Shown piece after piece: positions 36,901-45,754 of a stretch of DNA of 49,434 bases. Numbering within the stretch: the first letter of the stretch is position 1; every line of letters begins with the position of its first letter. Both the position numbers and the translations under genes were made by a program. The notes beneath the pieces were generated by a model. That model was not told the origin of the DNA. It was given only the letters and a program-made list of their open reading frames with translations, and did not search any database. The stretch is from Roseofilum capinflatum BLCC-M114 (GTDB lineage: Bacteria; Cyanobacteriota; Cyanobacteriia; Cyanobacteriales; Desertifilaceae): positions 1 through 49,434 of the forward strand of contig NZ_JAQOSO010000025.1 of assembly GCF_030068505.1 (NCBI RefSeq). The letters are read 5' to 3'.

Positions 36901-37125
36901 TACTTTTCTACTTTCTGTGACAATAACGCAACTAGAAAGGGATTTAATATAGAGATCCTCAGCCATCCTCTGGTGACTATCCGTTAAGTTGCAATTGATG
37001 CAAACGGTACTCATTTTGGCGATCGCCTCACTCACGGGAGCATCGGCTGATACAACCAAGGCATCTCTGAGGATAGCGTCGTGACACTCGCTCCGTTTCA
37101 TCAAGATGGTAAAGTTCAAGAACAT
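30910..37125 (-). CDS. Multi-sensor hybrid histidine kinase (CBS x4, GAF, PAS, HK, REC-REC, HPt)
   Basis: A 2071-residue cytoplasmic signalling protein. In order: two CBS pairs (about 10-290), GAF (330-495), PAS (510-630 and 640-765), GAF (780-915), three more PAS domains (935-1310), HisKA with His1340 in [10 protein letters not shown], HATPase with GTGLGLAI (1519-1526), receiver 1 with Asp1630, receiver 2 with Asp1776 in LILMDIRMP, and an HPt domain with His1936 in [11 protein letters not shown]. All phosphorelay residues are present, so it can carry out a complete internal relay. The first GAF lacks a bilin-type cysteine. CBS domains suggest adenine-nucleotide sensing. No transmembrane segment is seen. 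An ATG at 37101 is an alternative start. A kinase-less paralogue lies 147 bp upstream on the same strand. Confidence 0.9.
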   Translation of the reverse strand: MFLNFTILMKRSECHDAILRDALVVSADAPVSEAIAKMSTVCINCNLTDSHQRMAEDLYIKSLSSCVIVTESRKVTGILTEQDLVRLFAQGQPLDQLTVSEVMTHPVITLQEEEFTDVSIGINRLKVHQIRHLPIVDPEDNLVGLVTYESLRPGFGPMDILRLCLVQEVMTQEVICASPQDSLWQISQKMAEHSADCVAIAENGVPVGILTERDLVQFHALGVNGERTIAENVMSHPVFTLRPDDSLLAAVQLMEKHLISRVVVTSTEGQLCGMISETHLWRSRQRCEALSLNPLELYKVAESLEQQVIHLQTEKVALLEARNAELEREKLMADIAAQIRSSLSLDPILQTTVEQVRPLLGSDRVQIWQQQPHGEVQVVAESIDPGQLSHLGEIIGCCIPEIDRDSFEDGIWNLANIETAPLSEGYRQQLRDLDIRSQILVPLHCNNCTSQVWGWLNVSESGQPRLWKPSEVKLLQGLGVHLEIALQQATTHENLQQQLKEKEEAQHRLRQSEKRYASLAEALPVAIFRMDRAGQCIYVNRQWSALTGVPPEEALGDKWIDTIYPEDRPRLLKAWTQAVENNASFGLECRLQHTDGRVIWVYGQSVVERDHTGEVLGYVGSVTDISDRQSAQLRIEQENRFSGQILDQMAEGLCVCHNIEGFPFVQFTVWNQQMERITGYTLEEINRLGWYQSLYPDPKIQEQAIARMEQMRDGNNLMAEEWEIERKDGSKRLIAISTSLLQGEEGTHHVLGLMQDITERKQTQAALDNLVMGTAATTGADFFPTLVEYISQTLKVSYAIVTERVEDRLSTLAFWGEGRWQPNFSCELANTPCEQSLEEGVYACVECIQQQFPDDLYLAQISAESYLGIALHNTQGEAIGNLCILDTQPLQNPQWAEKILRVFAARAGAELERQKASRLLEELNQQLEHKVIERTAALQDREARYRALMDGAGDAIVLTDCQGKIQEVNIKAEELFGYSRAQLCQMYWSDLFPPEASVEIIRAFEAIAHQDIYQLFDIECQDETDELVPVDVSASVITIEDETLIQGIFREITTRKQGELERQELIAELSCFKEALDQSAIVAITNSRGIITYVNEHFCWVSGYSREELIGYTHRVVNSGYHEPAFFQDLWLTISGGNIWTGEICNRSKDGQLYWVSSTIVPFINEKGKPFQYLTIRFDITARKLAQLALQERETQLLLALEVSKAIAWQHDLRTDQIYFSSTVTSDMPVQLSYQESLARVHPDDVEILDRANQRAIAEGGSFQVEHRVIVSEDPDDAVYLWFEVNATVVQDPNGEPIRVIGMSVDITERKLVEQELQEAKEAAEYANRAKSEFLALMSHEIRTPMNGVLGLTHLILKTDLNEEQKDYLKNIEKSAQSLLAILNDILDFSKIEAEKMQLEKAPFQLESILDNLYNLFSFKAKEKGLDLLFEVDSDVPSYAIGDSLRLSQVLINLTSNAIKFTEQGCVMIAIETSALTERSVKLKFEVNDTGIGLTPDQLNTLFEAFTQADASISRKYQGTGLGLAICKRLVTLMGGMIQVESQVNQGTTFSFELEFPYLCGLGENYQSLELPNWEGFRVLVVDDHPFSREMLIKILNSFGLQAIAVGSGQEAIASLQETMDKPFDLVLIDAYMPRMDGVETLREIKSDANWSAIPHILMVTAHSQERFLGETPWLDENHLVTKPINRSQLLETIMIILGYNVPLHDNRLTPSGSVLEEELQQIQGAQILLVEDNEVNALIARELLQSVGLKVDWATNGKEAIERVKSYAFDLILMDIRMPEIDGLTATGKIRAMAEEGDLETERFATVPIIAMTAHAMDGDRAKSLAAGMNDHVAKPVNPDELYSALVRWIPPGMYTPALEVSRASDESHQNEDQKPITPSLPGINVDAGLDRIGGNWESYEGLLKVFYQQCQDFDLHFQAAIDSQNWLQALEQVHSLKGAAGNIGAEQVYQWARTLEQMLGLETLNIEQLQLGKVKLLEALEEVLEGIQGLPETQEEQKQWNRERIAGLIGEILELLETDLIEAIALVDDLKHEAANTPLEPKISQLEDQLEDFEMDEAYRLFEDLRRML

Positions 37126-37272
37126 GGCTCAGTTTACAGCGCTTCACGCTGGTAATCGGTCATCGGTCATCGGTTAGCCGTTTTTCCCTTAAAAATTACC
37201 ATAGCGTACAAATCAGCATGGAGGAGACGCGGGTGTCCAGTTCCATCCCATTGCCGTAGCATCTAACGGGTC

Positions 37273-39267
37273 TCAAATTTCTGCTACTCGATCTTCCCGG
37301 TCTTGATTGAGTTCTTCTAGGGCTAACTGGGCCTGTTTGAGATCGGTTTCCATATGTTTGCGATCGCTAATATCAGTGATGCTACTTACATAACCGATGA
37401 CCTCTCCCTCATGGTTGCGCTCTACTGTCGATTGAGCATAAACCCAGCACATCTGGCCATCAGGCTGTTGCAAACGAAACTCTAATTCACAGCTAGAGTG
37501 ATGTTCGAGAGCATGAACCCAGGTATTTCTCACCCGTTCCCGGTCGTCTGGATGTACGGCCTGCATCCATCCCTCTCCCATGGACTCTGCTTCCGAGAGT
37601 CCGGCCAATAGACACCAGCGCTGATTGACATACACACATTGACCGGCCTCATCCGTGCGAAATACCCCTACCGGCAGGCTCTGGGCTAGAGTAACGTATC
37701 GTTTCTGACTCTCGATCAGGAGGCTTTCAGCCTGTTGTCTTTCCCGCAGTTCTTGGACTAATTTTTGGTGGGTGCTTGCTTGGCGGATGGCGATCGCCAG
37801 TTGTACCCCAATTTCTTCTAATAGGGTCTGTTCTTCCTGACTCCAGTTGCGATAATGGTCGCATTGGTGGCTGATTAGAAATCCCCAGAGTTTTTCTTCT
37901 AGGGCGATAGGAATTACGAGATTGGACTTGATGTGATACTGGGCTAATCGGTCGAGATGGCAGGGGGTATAGCCAGCCCTGTCCACATTAGGGACAGCAA
38001 TGGAGCGATCCTTAGTTAGGTTACTAAAACAAGAGTCGGCGATCGTATGGCCGAAGACGGAGGGCCATTGAGGATCGACGGATTCAGCAATGATGTGCCC
38101 TTGGCCCTTGCCTTGAAATTCACACACTACCACGCGATCGCACCCTAAAAGCCTCCTCACTTCCGAGACAGCCACCTCTAAAACCTCTTCTAGATCCAAG
38201 GACTTACGAATCCGGTTGGCAATATCGGCCACCACTTGCTCCCGCTCCCGTTGCGCTTCCAAAGCAGCCGTTCTCGCTTGCACTTGGGCTTCGAGTTCAG
38301 CGTTGCGCCTCTGCAACAGAGACAGTTTTTCTGCCTCTAGATGGTTAACTTTACCTTCTAAGACTTCCACCAATTTGTAGAGTTCTAAGGGATTTAGAGC
38401 CTGTAACAGGCTAGTTTGAGTCACAATTCCCAACAGTTCTCCATCCTCGCGTGTCACCACCACTCTCCGGATAAAATATTGCTCCATCATTTGCTGTACC
38501 CTCCAGAGAGAATCTTGGGGTTTAACCGCAAAAATGGGGCTGCTCATTAAGCTCTGAGCCATGTAGTCTTGCAGATGGGGATAGAAACTATGAAATTGAA
38601 CCAAATCTCGCTCGGTAATCATGCCCACAGGAACATTGAGGGAACCGCTAGAAGTCTCACGAGATTCTACGATCGCCACAGAACTCACCCGGTGGTTGGC
38701 CATCAGTTGGGAAATCTGCAATAGAGAAGTCTGAGGAGCCGCACAAATTACCTGGGGACTCATCACTTCTTGGACTTCTCGCAGACGCAATAGATCGATA
38801 GGGCAAGAGATCTGGCGTAAGCTTTCATGGGTGATTAGACCTGCTAGGTGGTTTTGGGCATCGAGAATGGGGAGATGGCGAATCCGGTGCTGTTTGAGCA
38901 AGTTAATGGTAAAAAACAAGTCAGTCAACTCTTCTTCTTTGAGGGTGACAACAGAAGGACTCATCACCTGTTCAACGCGCAAATAGGAAAGGGGTTGCCC
39001 TTGGGCCAGTAAACGGACGACATCACGCTCAGTGAGGATACCGATCACTTTTTGGTTGTCGATGATAATGACACAACTGGAGAGGACTTCGAGGTGGAGT
39101 TGATTCCGTTGAGTGTCTTGAGTGCGAGTAGTGTGGCAACACAGATGGGCAGCACTCATTTTCGAGATCGCCTCTCGCACATTGGCATTAGGAGCGACCA
39201 CCAAGGGATGTCTAACAATGGCGGATTTGAGTTCAGTCGGGGTTAGATCTGTGGCAGGATTTAACAT
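37273..39267 (-). CDS. CBS x4 - cyanobacteriochrome-type GAF - PAS protein without kinase
   Basis: A 664-residue paralogue of the first 640 residues of the downstream hybrid kinase: two CBS pairs (about 10-290), a coiled coil (300-345), GAF (345-500) and PAS (515-640), ending in a short coiled coil with no output domain. The GAF carries DSCF (411-414) and Cys436-His437 in GYTPCHLDR, followed by NLVIPI and HQCD. These are the DXCF motif and the bilin-anchoring Cys-His of two-cysteine cyanobacteriochromes, so covalent phycocyanobilin/phycoviolobilin binding and blue-light sensitivity are predicted. The stop is clean, with no nearby kinase remnant. Lying just upstream of the kinase gene, it may pair with it through the shared CBS/coiled-coil parts; that is inference. 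Confidence 0.85.
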   Translation of the reverse strand: MLNPATDLTPTELKSAIVRHPLVVAPNANVREAISKMSAAHLCCHTTRTQDTQRNQLHLEVLSSCVIIIDNQKVIGILTERDVVRLLAQGQPLSYLRVEQVMSPSVVTLKEEELTDLFFTINLLKQHRIRHLPILDAQNHLAGLITHESLRQISCPIDLLRLREVQEVMSPQVICAAPQTSLLQISQLMANHRVSSVAIVESRETSSGSLNVPVGMITERDLVQFHSFYPHLQDYMAQSLMSSPIFAVKPQDSLWRVQQMMEQYFIRRVVVTREDGELLGIVTQTSLLQALNPLELYKLVEVLEGKVNHLEAEKLSLLQRRNAELEAQVQARTAALEAQREREQVVADIANRIRKSLDLEEVLEVAVSEVRRLLGCDRVVVCEFQGKGQGHIIAESVDPQWPSVFGHTIADSCFSNLTKDRSIAVPNVDRAGYTPCHLDRLAQYHIKSNLVIPIALEEKLWGFLISHQCDHYRNWSQEEQTLLEEIGVQLAIAIRQASTHQKLVQELRERQQAESLLIESQKRYVTLAQSLPVGVFRTDEAGQCVYVNQRWCLLAGLSEAESMGEGWMQAVHPDDRERVRNTWVHALEHHSSCELEFRLQQPDGQMCWVYAQSTVERNHEGEVIGYVSSITDISDRKHMETDLKQAQLALEELNQDREDRVAEI

Positions 39268-39370
39268 TCACAGTTAGGAGCTATGTCTATATTCTTGATT
39301 ATCAACGATCGAATAAAGCGTGTATGATAAAAACTCAGAAATCTTAAGAGCCACACCACCCAAGCCCGTT

Positions 39371-40414
39371 ATGGATCAGTCCCCTGCCGACTTATTAGCC
39401 CTTTTGGGGGAACAACCCCAACTCGATTTTAATTTACCCGATCCTGATGATGAGGAGATTGCCGATCAGGAGTTTCAGGAGCGTCTAGATACGGCCTGGT
39501 TGGTTTGCGATCGCTTTGATTTGCAAACGGATATTTGGCGGGGTAGAATTTTGCGGGCGATCCGCGATCGCGAAAAAAAAGGCGGTGATGGTCGGGGTAC
39601 GGGGTTTATTAATTGGTTAAAATCGAAGGAAATTACTAAAAGTCAAGCCTATTCTTTAATTCAATTGGCCAATAGCGCCGATACCTTAGTCGAAGAGGGA
39701 CAATTAGACCCCGAATCGGTGAATAATTTTAGTAAACGGGCCTTTGTAGAAACGGCAAAAGCACCGGTAGAAGTGCAACAATTGGTCACCGATGCAGCCA
39801 GTCGGGGCGATCGCATTACCCGCCGAGAAGTGAAACAATTGGCCGATGAATGGACAGCCATGTCTTCCGATCTCTTGCCCAATGAAGTCAAGGAAAAAGC
39901 CGCCTCCGGAACCATGGCTTCTAAGCATTTGGCCCCCTTAGTCAAAGAATTGGGCAAACTCCCGGATACTCACCTACAGAGTATTCAACAAGAGGTAGCG
40001 GCTAACCCGGATGTGGAAACGGTTAAACAAATGACCTCAGAAGCCCGGAGTCTAGCCAAATATTTGGATGCAGCCGCCCAAGTGCAAATCCTGAGTCAAT
40101 CCTCCGTAGATTTAGAGATGGCCCTAGATGAGAGCTTGCGGTTAGGGTGTTTAAGTACGGCCTCGGAACTGCTCAAACAAGCCACCCAACTCGAACAAAC
40201 GGTAGCCAAATTATATTTAACCTGGCGAAGGTTGGGGAATCTAGCCGATCGCCTGTTTGTAGACACAGGAGCGAGTACCCCCCATCTAAGATCCATGCTT
40301 AATCAACTCGGCCCCCTCACCAGTGAAATTCTAGAGGTTCCCCTACAAGATCGGCTCCCCGATGAAGAAGGCGATCGCTCCAGCATCCGCCTACAATGGC
40401 TCTCAGATTCCTAA
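39371..40414 (+). CDS. Conserved cyanobacterial hypothetical protein (DUF3102-like N-terminus)
   Basis: A 347-residue soluble, mostly helical protein. The part RILRAIRDREKKGG to INWLKSKEITKSQAYSLIQLA resembles the DUF3102 segment found in ParB-like and phage-associated proteins, which carries a helix-turn-helix-like fold. The remainder is unassigned and helical. I chose ATG 39371; a GTG at 39320 extends the frame, but a TATGAT hexamer at 39323-39328 would then lie inside the gene. It is divergent from the cyanobacteriochrome gene. A chromosome- or DNA-related role is a guess. Confidence 0.6.
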   Translation: MDQSPADLLALLGEQPQLDFNLPDPDDEEIADQEFQERLDTAWLVCDRFDLQTDIWRGRILRAIRDREKKGGDGRGTGFINWLKSKEITKSQAYSLIQLANSADTLVEEGQLDPESVNNFSKRAFVETAKAPVEVQQLVTDAASRGDRITRREVKQLADEWTAMSSDLLPNEVKEKAASGTMASKHLAPLVKELGKLPDTHLQSIQQEVAANPDVETVKQMTSEARSLAKYLDAAAQVQILSQSSVDLEMALDESLRLGCLSTASELLKQATQLEQTVAKLYLTWRRLGNLADRLFVDTGASTPHLRSMLNQLGPLTSEILEVPLQDRLPDEEGDRSSIRLQWLSDS

Positions 40415-40497
40415 ATCTAACTCTCCAGACCGATGAATAGAGGATAACTTTACGCTATCATCAGATAAATCAATGAAATAGCACTCATTCATGCAAA

Positions 40498-40614
40498 TTA
40501 TCCTAGGGTCAGGGGATCGAGACCGAGATGAGCGATCGACTCTTGAGCGGTCTTTCCCAGAATGAGATGAAAACCGGCAAGGGTTAAGTTACACTTAAAC
40601 CTACTAATCGTCAT
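40498..40614 (-). CDS. Candidate 38-residue small protein antisense to the ado leader
   Basis: ATG 40614 to TAA 40498 on the minus strand encodes 38 residues (MTISRFKCNLTLAGFHLI then a polar tail). GGAGG lies 4 bases before the ATG, the main evidence for translation. It is too short for family recognition. It lies wholly in the 275-bp gap upstream of ado, on the opposite strand. It may be chance. Confidence 0.3.
   Translation of the reverse strand: MTISRFKCNLTLAGFHLILGKTAQESIAHLGLDPLTLG
40584..40598. promoter_or_regulatory. Palindrome in the ado upstream region
   Basis: TTAAGT-TAC-ACTTAA is a perfect 6-bp inverted repeat about 90 bp before the ado start. It could be an operator for ado; no known regulator motif is matched. 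Confidence 0.3.
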
Positions 40615-40689
40615 CAGTCCTCCCATCGGCAAAAACGGTTTGCCATCAAATCAGGATTACCATCATACACATTAGGAGATTAATCACCT

Positions 40690-41385
40690 ATGCAGCAGCT
40701 TGCAGTTAGCACTGAACTCGACTATCAAAGTGAAACTTACAAAGATGCCTATAGCCGGATCAATGCGATCGTCATTGAAGGGGAACAGGAAGCCTATGAC
40801 AATTACATTAACTTGGCTAGTCTGCTGCCCAATGACAAAGAAGAATTAACCAAGCTGGCGAAAATGGAAAAACGCCACATGAAAGGCTTCCAGGCTTGCG
40901 GCAACAACTTAAGCGTCACCCCCGATATGGCGTTTGCCAAAGAATACTTTAATCAACTGCACCAAAACTTTCAGGATGCTCTAGCCGAAGGCAAAGTGGT
41001 TACCTGTCTGCTGATCCAATCCTTGATTATTGAGTGCTTTGCGATCGCCGCCTACAATATCTATATTCCCGTGGCTGACCCCTTCGCTCGCAAAATCACC
41101 GAAGGAGTCGTCAAAGACGAATATACCCATCTCAACTTCGGAGAAGAATGGCTCAAAGCCAACTTTGAAGACTCTAAAGCCGAACTGCAAGAAGCCAACC
41201 GGCAAAACTTGCCCATCGTCTGGAAAATGCTCAATCAAGTGGAAAAGGATGCCAAAATCCTAGCCATGGAAAAAGAATCCCTGATTGAAGACTTCATGAT
41301 TGCCTATGGTGAAGCCCTCGGCAACATTGGATTTAAAACCGGGGAGATCATGCGGATGTCTGCCTATGGTCTGCGACCCTGTTAA
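40690..41385 (+). CDS. ado: Aldehyde deformylating oxygenase (alkane synthesis)
   Basis: A 231-residue ferritin-like di-iron enzyme that converts fatty aldehydes to alkanes plus formate using oxygen and an external reductant. All six iron ligands sit at the canonical positions: Glu32, Glu60, His63, Glu115, Glu144 and His147. Length is exactly the family norm. AGGAG lies about 11 bases upstream of the ATG. It is cytosolic and acts with the aldehyde-producing reductase encoded next. A strong terminator separates the two genes, so ado probably has its own transcript. Confidence 0.97.
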   Translation: MQQLAVSTELDYQSETYKDAYSRINAIVIEGEQEAYDNYINLASLLPNDKEELTKLAKMEKRHMKGFQACGNNLSVTPDMAFAKEYFNQLHQNFQDALAEGKVVTCLLIQSLIIECFAIAAYNIYIPVADPFARKITEGVVKDEYTHLNFGEEWLKANFEDSKAELQEANRQNLPIVWKMLNQVEKDAKILAMEKESLIEDFMIAYGEALGNIGFKTGEIMRMSAYGLRPC

Positions 41386-41439
41386 CCTGGGTTGAGACAG
41401 TTTTCCATTGATTTATTGCTTTCCCAGATTCGCGGACAG

Positions 41440-41474
41440 AGACCGGTCGGACTTAGCTCTCCGATCGGTCTTTT
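41440..41474 (+). terminator. Rho-independent terminator between ado and aar
   Basis: AGACCGGTCGGA (41440-41451) pairs with TCCGATCGGTCT (41460-41471) with one mismatch across an 8-base loop, followed by TTTT. It lies 55 bp after ado and 72 bp before aar. Confidence 0.8.
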
Positions 41475-41545
41475 GCGCTGTCGATTTCCTATTTCGTTCC
41501 ATTCTCCTTTACTCTAAATAGCAGACGGCTTAACTTAGTACATCC

Positions 41546-42574
41546 ATGTTTGGTCTGATCGGTCACCTTACTAGCTTAGAACATGCCCAATCCGTTGCCA
41601 GGGATTTGGGATATCCAGAATATGCAGATCAGGGGTTAGATTTCTGGTGTTCTGCCCCCCCGCAAATTGTGGACAACATAAAAGTCACCAGTGCTACCGG
41701 ACAAGTAATTGAAGGTAAGTATATCGAATCGTGTTTTCTACCTGAAATGCTTGCCAATCGGCGGATTAAAGCGGCAATCCGCAAAATTCTCAATGCCATG
41801 GCCCATGCCCAGAAAAATGAAATTGATACCACCGCCTTGGGGGGATTTTCCTCAATTATCTTTGAAGAATTTAATCTTCATGACAACCCACGGGTGCGAA
41901 ATGTAGAATTAGATTTTCAAAAGTTTACGACCGGTAATACCCATACCGCTTATATTATTTGCCAACAGGTGGAGCAAGTAACGGCTCAGTTGGGGATCGA
42001 TCTATCCCAAGCAACGATCGCCGTTTGTGGAGCAACCGGCGATATCGGGAGTGCCGTCTGTCGATGGCTGAACCAGAAAACAGATGTGGCAGATTTGCTA
42101 TTAGTCGCTCGCAATCAAGAACGGCTGAGAACCCTGCAATCGGAACTCGGACGAGGCAAGATCTTGGCCCTAGAAGAGGCTCTACCCCTAGCCGATGTGG
42201 TGGTTTGGGTGGCGAGTATGCCCAAAGGGGTAGAAATTGACCCTTCAACGTTGAAAGATCCCTGTTTGATGATTGATGGGGGATATCCAAAAAATTTGGG
42301 CACGAAACTGCAAGATACCGGAGTGTATGTGGTCAATGGCGGCATTGTGGAACATTCCCTGGATATTGAATGGCAAATTATGCAGATTGTGCAAATGGAC
42401 GTACCTCAACGTCAATTATTTGCTTGTTTTGCCGAAGCCATGCTTCTGGAATTTGAACAGTGGTATGAGAGTTTTTCTTGGGGACGTAATCAAATTACCG
42501 TGGAAAAAATGGAGAAAATAGGCAAATCTTCCTTAAAACATGGATTTCGCCCCCTGTTATTGTCCAAAATGTAA
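41546..42574 (+). CDS. aar: Long-chain acyl-ACP reductase (fatty aldehyde forming)
   Basis: A 342-residue NADPH-dependent enzyme that reduces acyl-ACP to fatty aldehyde for the deformylating oxygenase. The nucleotide-binding motif GATGDIGSA is at 162-170 and the catalytic Cys294, in [10 protein letters not shown], is at the position known for cyanobacterial AAR. The N-terminal [14 protein letters not shown] is typical. It follows ado after a terminator and precedes accA by 84 bp, the conserved order in alkane-producing cyanobacteria. A weak TACTCT -10-like hexamer lies near 41510. Confidence 0.97.
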   Translation: MFGLIGHLTSLEHAQSVARDLGYPEYADQGLDFWCSAPPQIVDNIKVTSATGQVIEGKYIESCFLPEMLANRRIKAAIRKILNAMAHAQKNEIDTTALGGFSSIIFEEFNLHDNPRVRNVELDFQKFTTGNTHTAYIICQQVEQVTAQLGIDLSQATIAVCGATGDIGSAVCRWLNQKTDVADLLLVARNQERLRTLQSELGRGKILALEEALPLADVVVWVASMPKGVEIDPSTLKDPCLMIDGGYPKNLGTKLQDTGVYVVNGGIVEHSLDIEWQIMQIVQMDVPQRQLFACFAEAMLLEFEQWYESFSWGRNQITVEKMEKIGKSSLKHGFRPLLLSKM

Positions 42575-42658
42575 GGCAAAAATCTGCCTGTAGATGACCC
42601 GAATCCGATAAAATTGGAAACGGGTGGATCAATAAACTGTTATTTTCCTTTAGTGAAT

Positions 42659-43639
42659 GTGAGTACCTCTGAACGTAAACCCCTACTGCTCGATTTTGAA
42701 AAGCCACTGTTTGAGCTAGAAAACCGAATTAAACAAATTCGGGAATTGGCCCAGGAAAACGGTGTCGATGTCTCGGATCAAATTCATCAGTTGGAAGGAC
42801 GAGCGATTGAACTGCGAGAGGAGATTTTTACCAATTTGTCTCCCGGCCAACGATTGCAATTGGCTCGCCATCCCCGTCGTCCCTCGACGTTGGACTATAT
42901 CCAATCTATCAGTCAGGAGTGGATTGAGTTGCATGGCGATCGCTGTGGCGGTGACGATCCGGCCCTGGTGGCCGGTATTGGCCGCATTGAAGGGCGATCG
43001 GTGGTGATGCTCGGCCATCAAAAGGGCCGGGACACCAAAGATAATGTGGCCCGTAATTTTGGCATGGCTTCACCCGGAGGCTATCGCAAGGCCATGCGAT
43101 TGATGAATCATGCCAATCGCTTTGGGATGCCCATCCTAACATTTATTGATACTCCAGGGGCTTGGGCAGGGTTGCAAGCAGAAGAACTAGGACAGGGAGA
43201 GGCGATCGCCTATAATTTGCGGGAAATGTTCCGCCTCGATGTCCCCATTATTTGCACCGTCATTGGTGAAGGCGGATCGGGAGGAGCATTAGGCATCGGT
43301 GTGGGCGATCGCCTGCTGATGTTTGAACATGCGGTCTATACCGTCGCTACCCCAGAAGCCTGTGCTGCCATTCTCTGGAAAGATGCTAAAAAATCTCCCC
43401 AAGCAGCAGAAGCCCTCAAAATTACGGCCGAAGACTTAAAACAATTGGGGATTTTAGATGACCTATTACCTGAACCCCTAGGTGGCGCTCATGGCGACCC
43501 CCTAAAAGCCTCTCATATCCTCAAAACCTCTATCCTCCGTCACCTGTCTGAACTCGATACCCTATCCCCTAAACAACGTCGAGACCAGCGCTATCAGAAG
43601 TTTAGACAGATTGGAGTCTTTTTGGAAGCCAGCGCCTAG
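42659..43639 (+). CDS. accA: Acetyl-CoA carboxylase carboxyltransferase subunit alpha
   Basis: The alpha half of the carboxyltransferase that transfers carboxyl from carboxybiotin to acetyl-CoA, giving malonyl-CoA for fatty-acid synthesis. [34 protein letters not shown] and [14 protein letters not shown] are the crotonase-fold signatures. I chose GTG 42659 (MSTSERKP..., 326 residues, matching the usual cyanobacterial length); GTG 42653 and TTG 42614 are in frame upstream. It lies just after aar, linking substrate supply to alkane synthesis. Confidence 0.95.
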   Translation: MSTSERKPLLLDFEKPLFELENRIKQIRELAQENGVDVSDQIHQLEGRAIELREEIFTNLSPGQRLQLARHPRRPSTLDYIQSISQEWIELHGDRCGGDDPALVAGIGRIEGRSVVMLGHQKGRDTKDNVARNFGMASPGGYRKAMRLMNHANRFGMPILTFIDTPGAWAGLQAEELGQGEAIAYNLREMFRLDVPIICTVIGEGGSGGALGIGVGDRLLMFEHAVYTVATPEACAAILWKDAKKSPQAAEALKITAEDLKQLGILDDLLPEPLGGAHGDPLKASHILKTSILRHLSELDTLSPKQRRDQRYQKFRQIGVFLEASA

Positions 43640-44063
43640 GCTCTGGGCTTGTGTTAACCGGGGCGATCGGAGTTATAATGACCTCTAGTAACAATTGTTT
43701 ACATTTCCCTCATTACCGATTTGAGTTTTGCTTATCGAAGAAGTTTAGATGACAACGGCTTAACCTCCCTGGCGTGGGCTGTCCCAACTTCTCCGGCTTT
43801 ATTTCAATTTCTCCAAAGCGTAGCCCCAGTATCGGGCTACAAAGCATCTCTGGTGATGTCAACCCTAGATTCTTTAGATCCCCATAACTGCAAAACGATC
43901 TCAAACCCCATTGCTTCCTCCCTCAGCAGCGATCGAGGCATGGAACAATACCCCCGCCAGACACTTGACGACAAGTTGCTCTGGCTCCATCTGAATCCAG
44001 GCAAAGTGACCCTTTGTCTGTCTTAGCTCACCCACCTGAAATGAAAAGAGAGTTTTCTATCTT
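43640..44063. other. 424-bp gap before folE, no supported gene
   Basis: It holds a TATAAT hexamer at 43674-43679 with no good -35, which could give a leader of about 380 nt. A plus-strand frame (TTG 43721 to 44026, 101 codons) is open but low-complexity in residue use, with a rare start and no Shine-Dalgarno. I see no riboswitch I can name and no tRNA. Confidence 0.4.
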
Positions 44064-44780
44064 ATGACTATTGCTTCCTCTAATGGTTCTCCTTCCATGA
44101 GTTCTTCTTCGGATCAGAAGACCAAGGAAAATCAACCGTTGTCGAGTCGGCCGGATCGTGCTACGACCCATGGTATGGAGTCTAGAATTTCCCATCCTCC
44201 CTCTGAGGTCAGCAATGAAGCCTTAACCGATGCCGTGCAGACCATGTTAGCAGAACTCGGCGAAGATCCAGAACGCGAAGGACTGCTCAAAACCCCCAAA
44301 CGAGTGGCAGAAGCCATGCGCTTCCTCACCAATGGCTATCATCAATCCTTGGAAGAGCTGGTTAATGGAGCCATTTTTGATGAAGGCCATGATGAAATGG
44401 TACTCGTGCGCGATATTAACCTGTTTAGTTTGTGCGAACACCATATGCTGCCGTTTATGGGTAAGGCCCATGTGGCCTATATTCCCAATCAAAAGGTAGT
44501 AGGTTTAAGTAAATTAGCGCGGATTGTGGAAATGTATTCCCGTCGCTTGCAAGTGCAAGAACGCCTAACTCGGCAAGTAGCCGAAGCCATCCAAGAAATC
44601 CTTGACCCTCAAGGAGTCGCGGTGGTGGTCGAAGCCAATCATATGTGTATGGTGATGCGCGGCGTGCAAAAACCCGGCTCTTGGACAGTCACTAGCTCCA
44701 TGGTGGGTGTGTTTAAGGAAGACCAAAAAGTGCGTGAAGAGTTTTTAAACTTGATTCGTCATCAACCGAGTTTCTTCTAA
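44064..44780 (+). CDS. folE: GTP cyclohydrolase I
   Basis: The first step of tetrahydrofolate (and pterin) synthesis: GTP to dihydroneopterin triphosphate. The zinc ligands are Cys124 and His127 in SLCEHHML, and Cys195 in NHMCMVMRG. The C-terminal [13 protein letters not shown] is conserved. The first 50 residues are Ser/Pro-rich, extra relative to E. coli FolE, and probably disordered, as often in cyanobacteria. It is a cytosolic homodecamer. The gene stands alone on the plus strand. Confidence 0.95.
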   Translation: MTIASSNGSPSMSSSSDQKTKENQPLSSRPDRATTHGMESRISHPPSEVSNEALTDAVQTMLAELGEDPEREGLLKTPKRVAEAMRFLTNGYHQSLEELVNGAIFDEGHDEMVLVRDINLFSLCEHHMLPFMGKAHVAYIPNQKVVGLSKLARIVEMYSRRLQVQERLTRQVAEAIQEILDPQGVAVVVEANHMCMVMRGVQKPGSWTVTSSMVGVFKEDQKVREEFLNLIRHQPSFF

Positions 44781-44827
44781 TATCAAGCCTGGTTTCCGCA
44801 AGCGGACATCAAAATGGGATTCAAGAA

Positions 44828-44844
44828 GCGGGCAAGATGCCCGC
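44828..44844. repeat. Dispersed hairpin GCGGGC-N5-GCCCGC
   Basis: A 6-bp perfect stem with loop AAGAT, flanked by AGAAGC and ACTCC. It is 48 bp after folE and may act as its terminator, although no T tract follows. Confidence 0.5.
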
Positions 44845-44874
44845 ACTCCTGAAATCGGTTGATATTACTAGAAT

Positions 44875-44891
44875 GGGAGCGTCTCGCTCCC
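44875..44891. terminator. Hairpin at the end of the TPR gene
   Basis: GGGAGCG (44875-44881) pairs with CGCTCCC (44885-44891) with a 3-base loop, 7 bp beyond the TPR gene stop at 44899. It lacks a clear T tract in either direction. Confidence 0.4.
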
Positions 44892-44898
44892 TAGATGG

Positions 44899-45540
44899 TT
44901 AATTGGATGGGGGTTCGAGTTTCTGGCGCAAATCGGATAAAACCCGATCGATTAACTCAACCACCTCGGTCTGGCCTAAGTTAATATAGCGCTCCTGGGC
45001 AGCTTCTAGGGACGTAATCGCCTCTTCCCATTTCTCTTGTTTGATATAGGCGACGGCTGAATTATGGTAAGACATGGGAGCATCAGGATTGAGGGCGATC
45101 GCCTCCTGAAACGCGGCGATCGCCTGATCGTATTTCTCCTGACTCCCTAGGGCAATACCCAAATTATTATAGGTCTCCCAATTCTGGGGATTAATCTCTA
45201 GGGCCTGTTGAAAGGCATTCACCGCTTCCTCAAATCGGCGATCGTGGCCCAGAGCAATACCCAGATTAGAATAAATTTTCTCTGAATCAGGATAAATTTC
45301 TACCGCCTGTTGAAAGGCTTCTACCGCTTCAGCATAGTCCCCCAATTTCATCAACTCAATCCCTTGCTGATTATACTTTTGAGCCTCCTGAAGATCCTCA
45401 TTGCTCGTCTCCTCTTGAGCCATCCATAGGAGAACATCTGTCCGAGCGAGGGCCGGTTGTGCCCAAAAACCGAGTCCTAAAGTAACCAGAGCGATCGCAC
45501 AATAGACGTTTGTCAAAATTGGAGTGAAACTAGAAAACAT
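44899..45540 (-). CDS. Secreted TPR-repeat protein
   Basis: A 213-residue protein with an N-terminal signal peptide (hydrophobic stretch ending FWAQPALA-RTD) and about four tetratricopeptide repeats (about 50-185), including YNNLGIALGSQEKYDQAIAAF. It is probably periplasmic and mediates protein-protein contacts. I chose ATG 45540, preceded by AGGTG 6 bases upstream; the longer frame to 45576 would put extra residues before the signal peptide. The partner is unknown. A palindrome (45579-45597) overlaps a TATAGT -10 upstream, suggesting a regulated promoter. Confidence 0.8.
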   Translation of the reverse strand: MFSSFTPILTNVYCAIALVTLGLGFWAQPALARTDVLLWMAQEETSNEDLQEAQKYNQQGIELMKLGDYAEAVEAFQQAVEIYPDSEKIYSNLGIALGHDRRFEEAVNAFQQALEINPQNWETYNNLGIALGSQEKYDQAIAAFQEAIALNPDAPMSYHNSAVAYIKQEKWEEAITSLEAAQERYINLGQTEVVELIDRVLSDLRQKLEPPSN

Positions 45541-45574
45541 GAGACACCTGAAGCCATATGAGGATAATGCATAC

Positions 45575-45597
45575 ACTATACAGTCGCTTAAACTGTA
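45575..45597 (-). promoter_or_regulatory. Palindrome over a -10 element upstream of the TPR gene
   Basis: TACAGT (45579-45584) and ACTGTA (45592-45597) are a perfect inverted repeat with 7-base spacing. On the minus strand TATAGT (45580-45575) lies at its edge. It could be an operator; no -35 is convincing. Confidence 0.3.
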
Positions 45598-45754
45598 ATA
45601 TAACCAGCACCCTAACCTAGAGGCTAGGACAACCTCACGTTTGCCAGTTCATTGGTTTTCGATGTTATCCTGGTTCTGGTCATCTTAGTCCAAGGACTTC
45701 AGGGCATTTTCAAGGGTCTCTTAATATTCCGATCGCAAAACGTAACCATTTGAT

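Noticed and set aside
37126-37272. Possible kinase remnant between the two CBS-sensor genes
   Set aside because: The gap shows short repeats (ATCGGTC units) but no HisKA or HATPase motif in any frame.
43721-44026. 101-codon plus-strand frame before folE
   Set aside because: TTG start, no Shine-Dalgarno and no recognisable family; kept only as a described gap.
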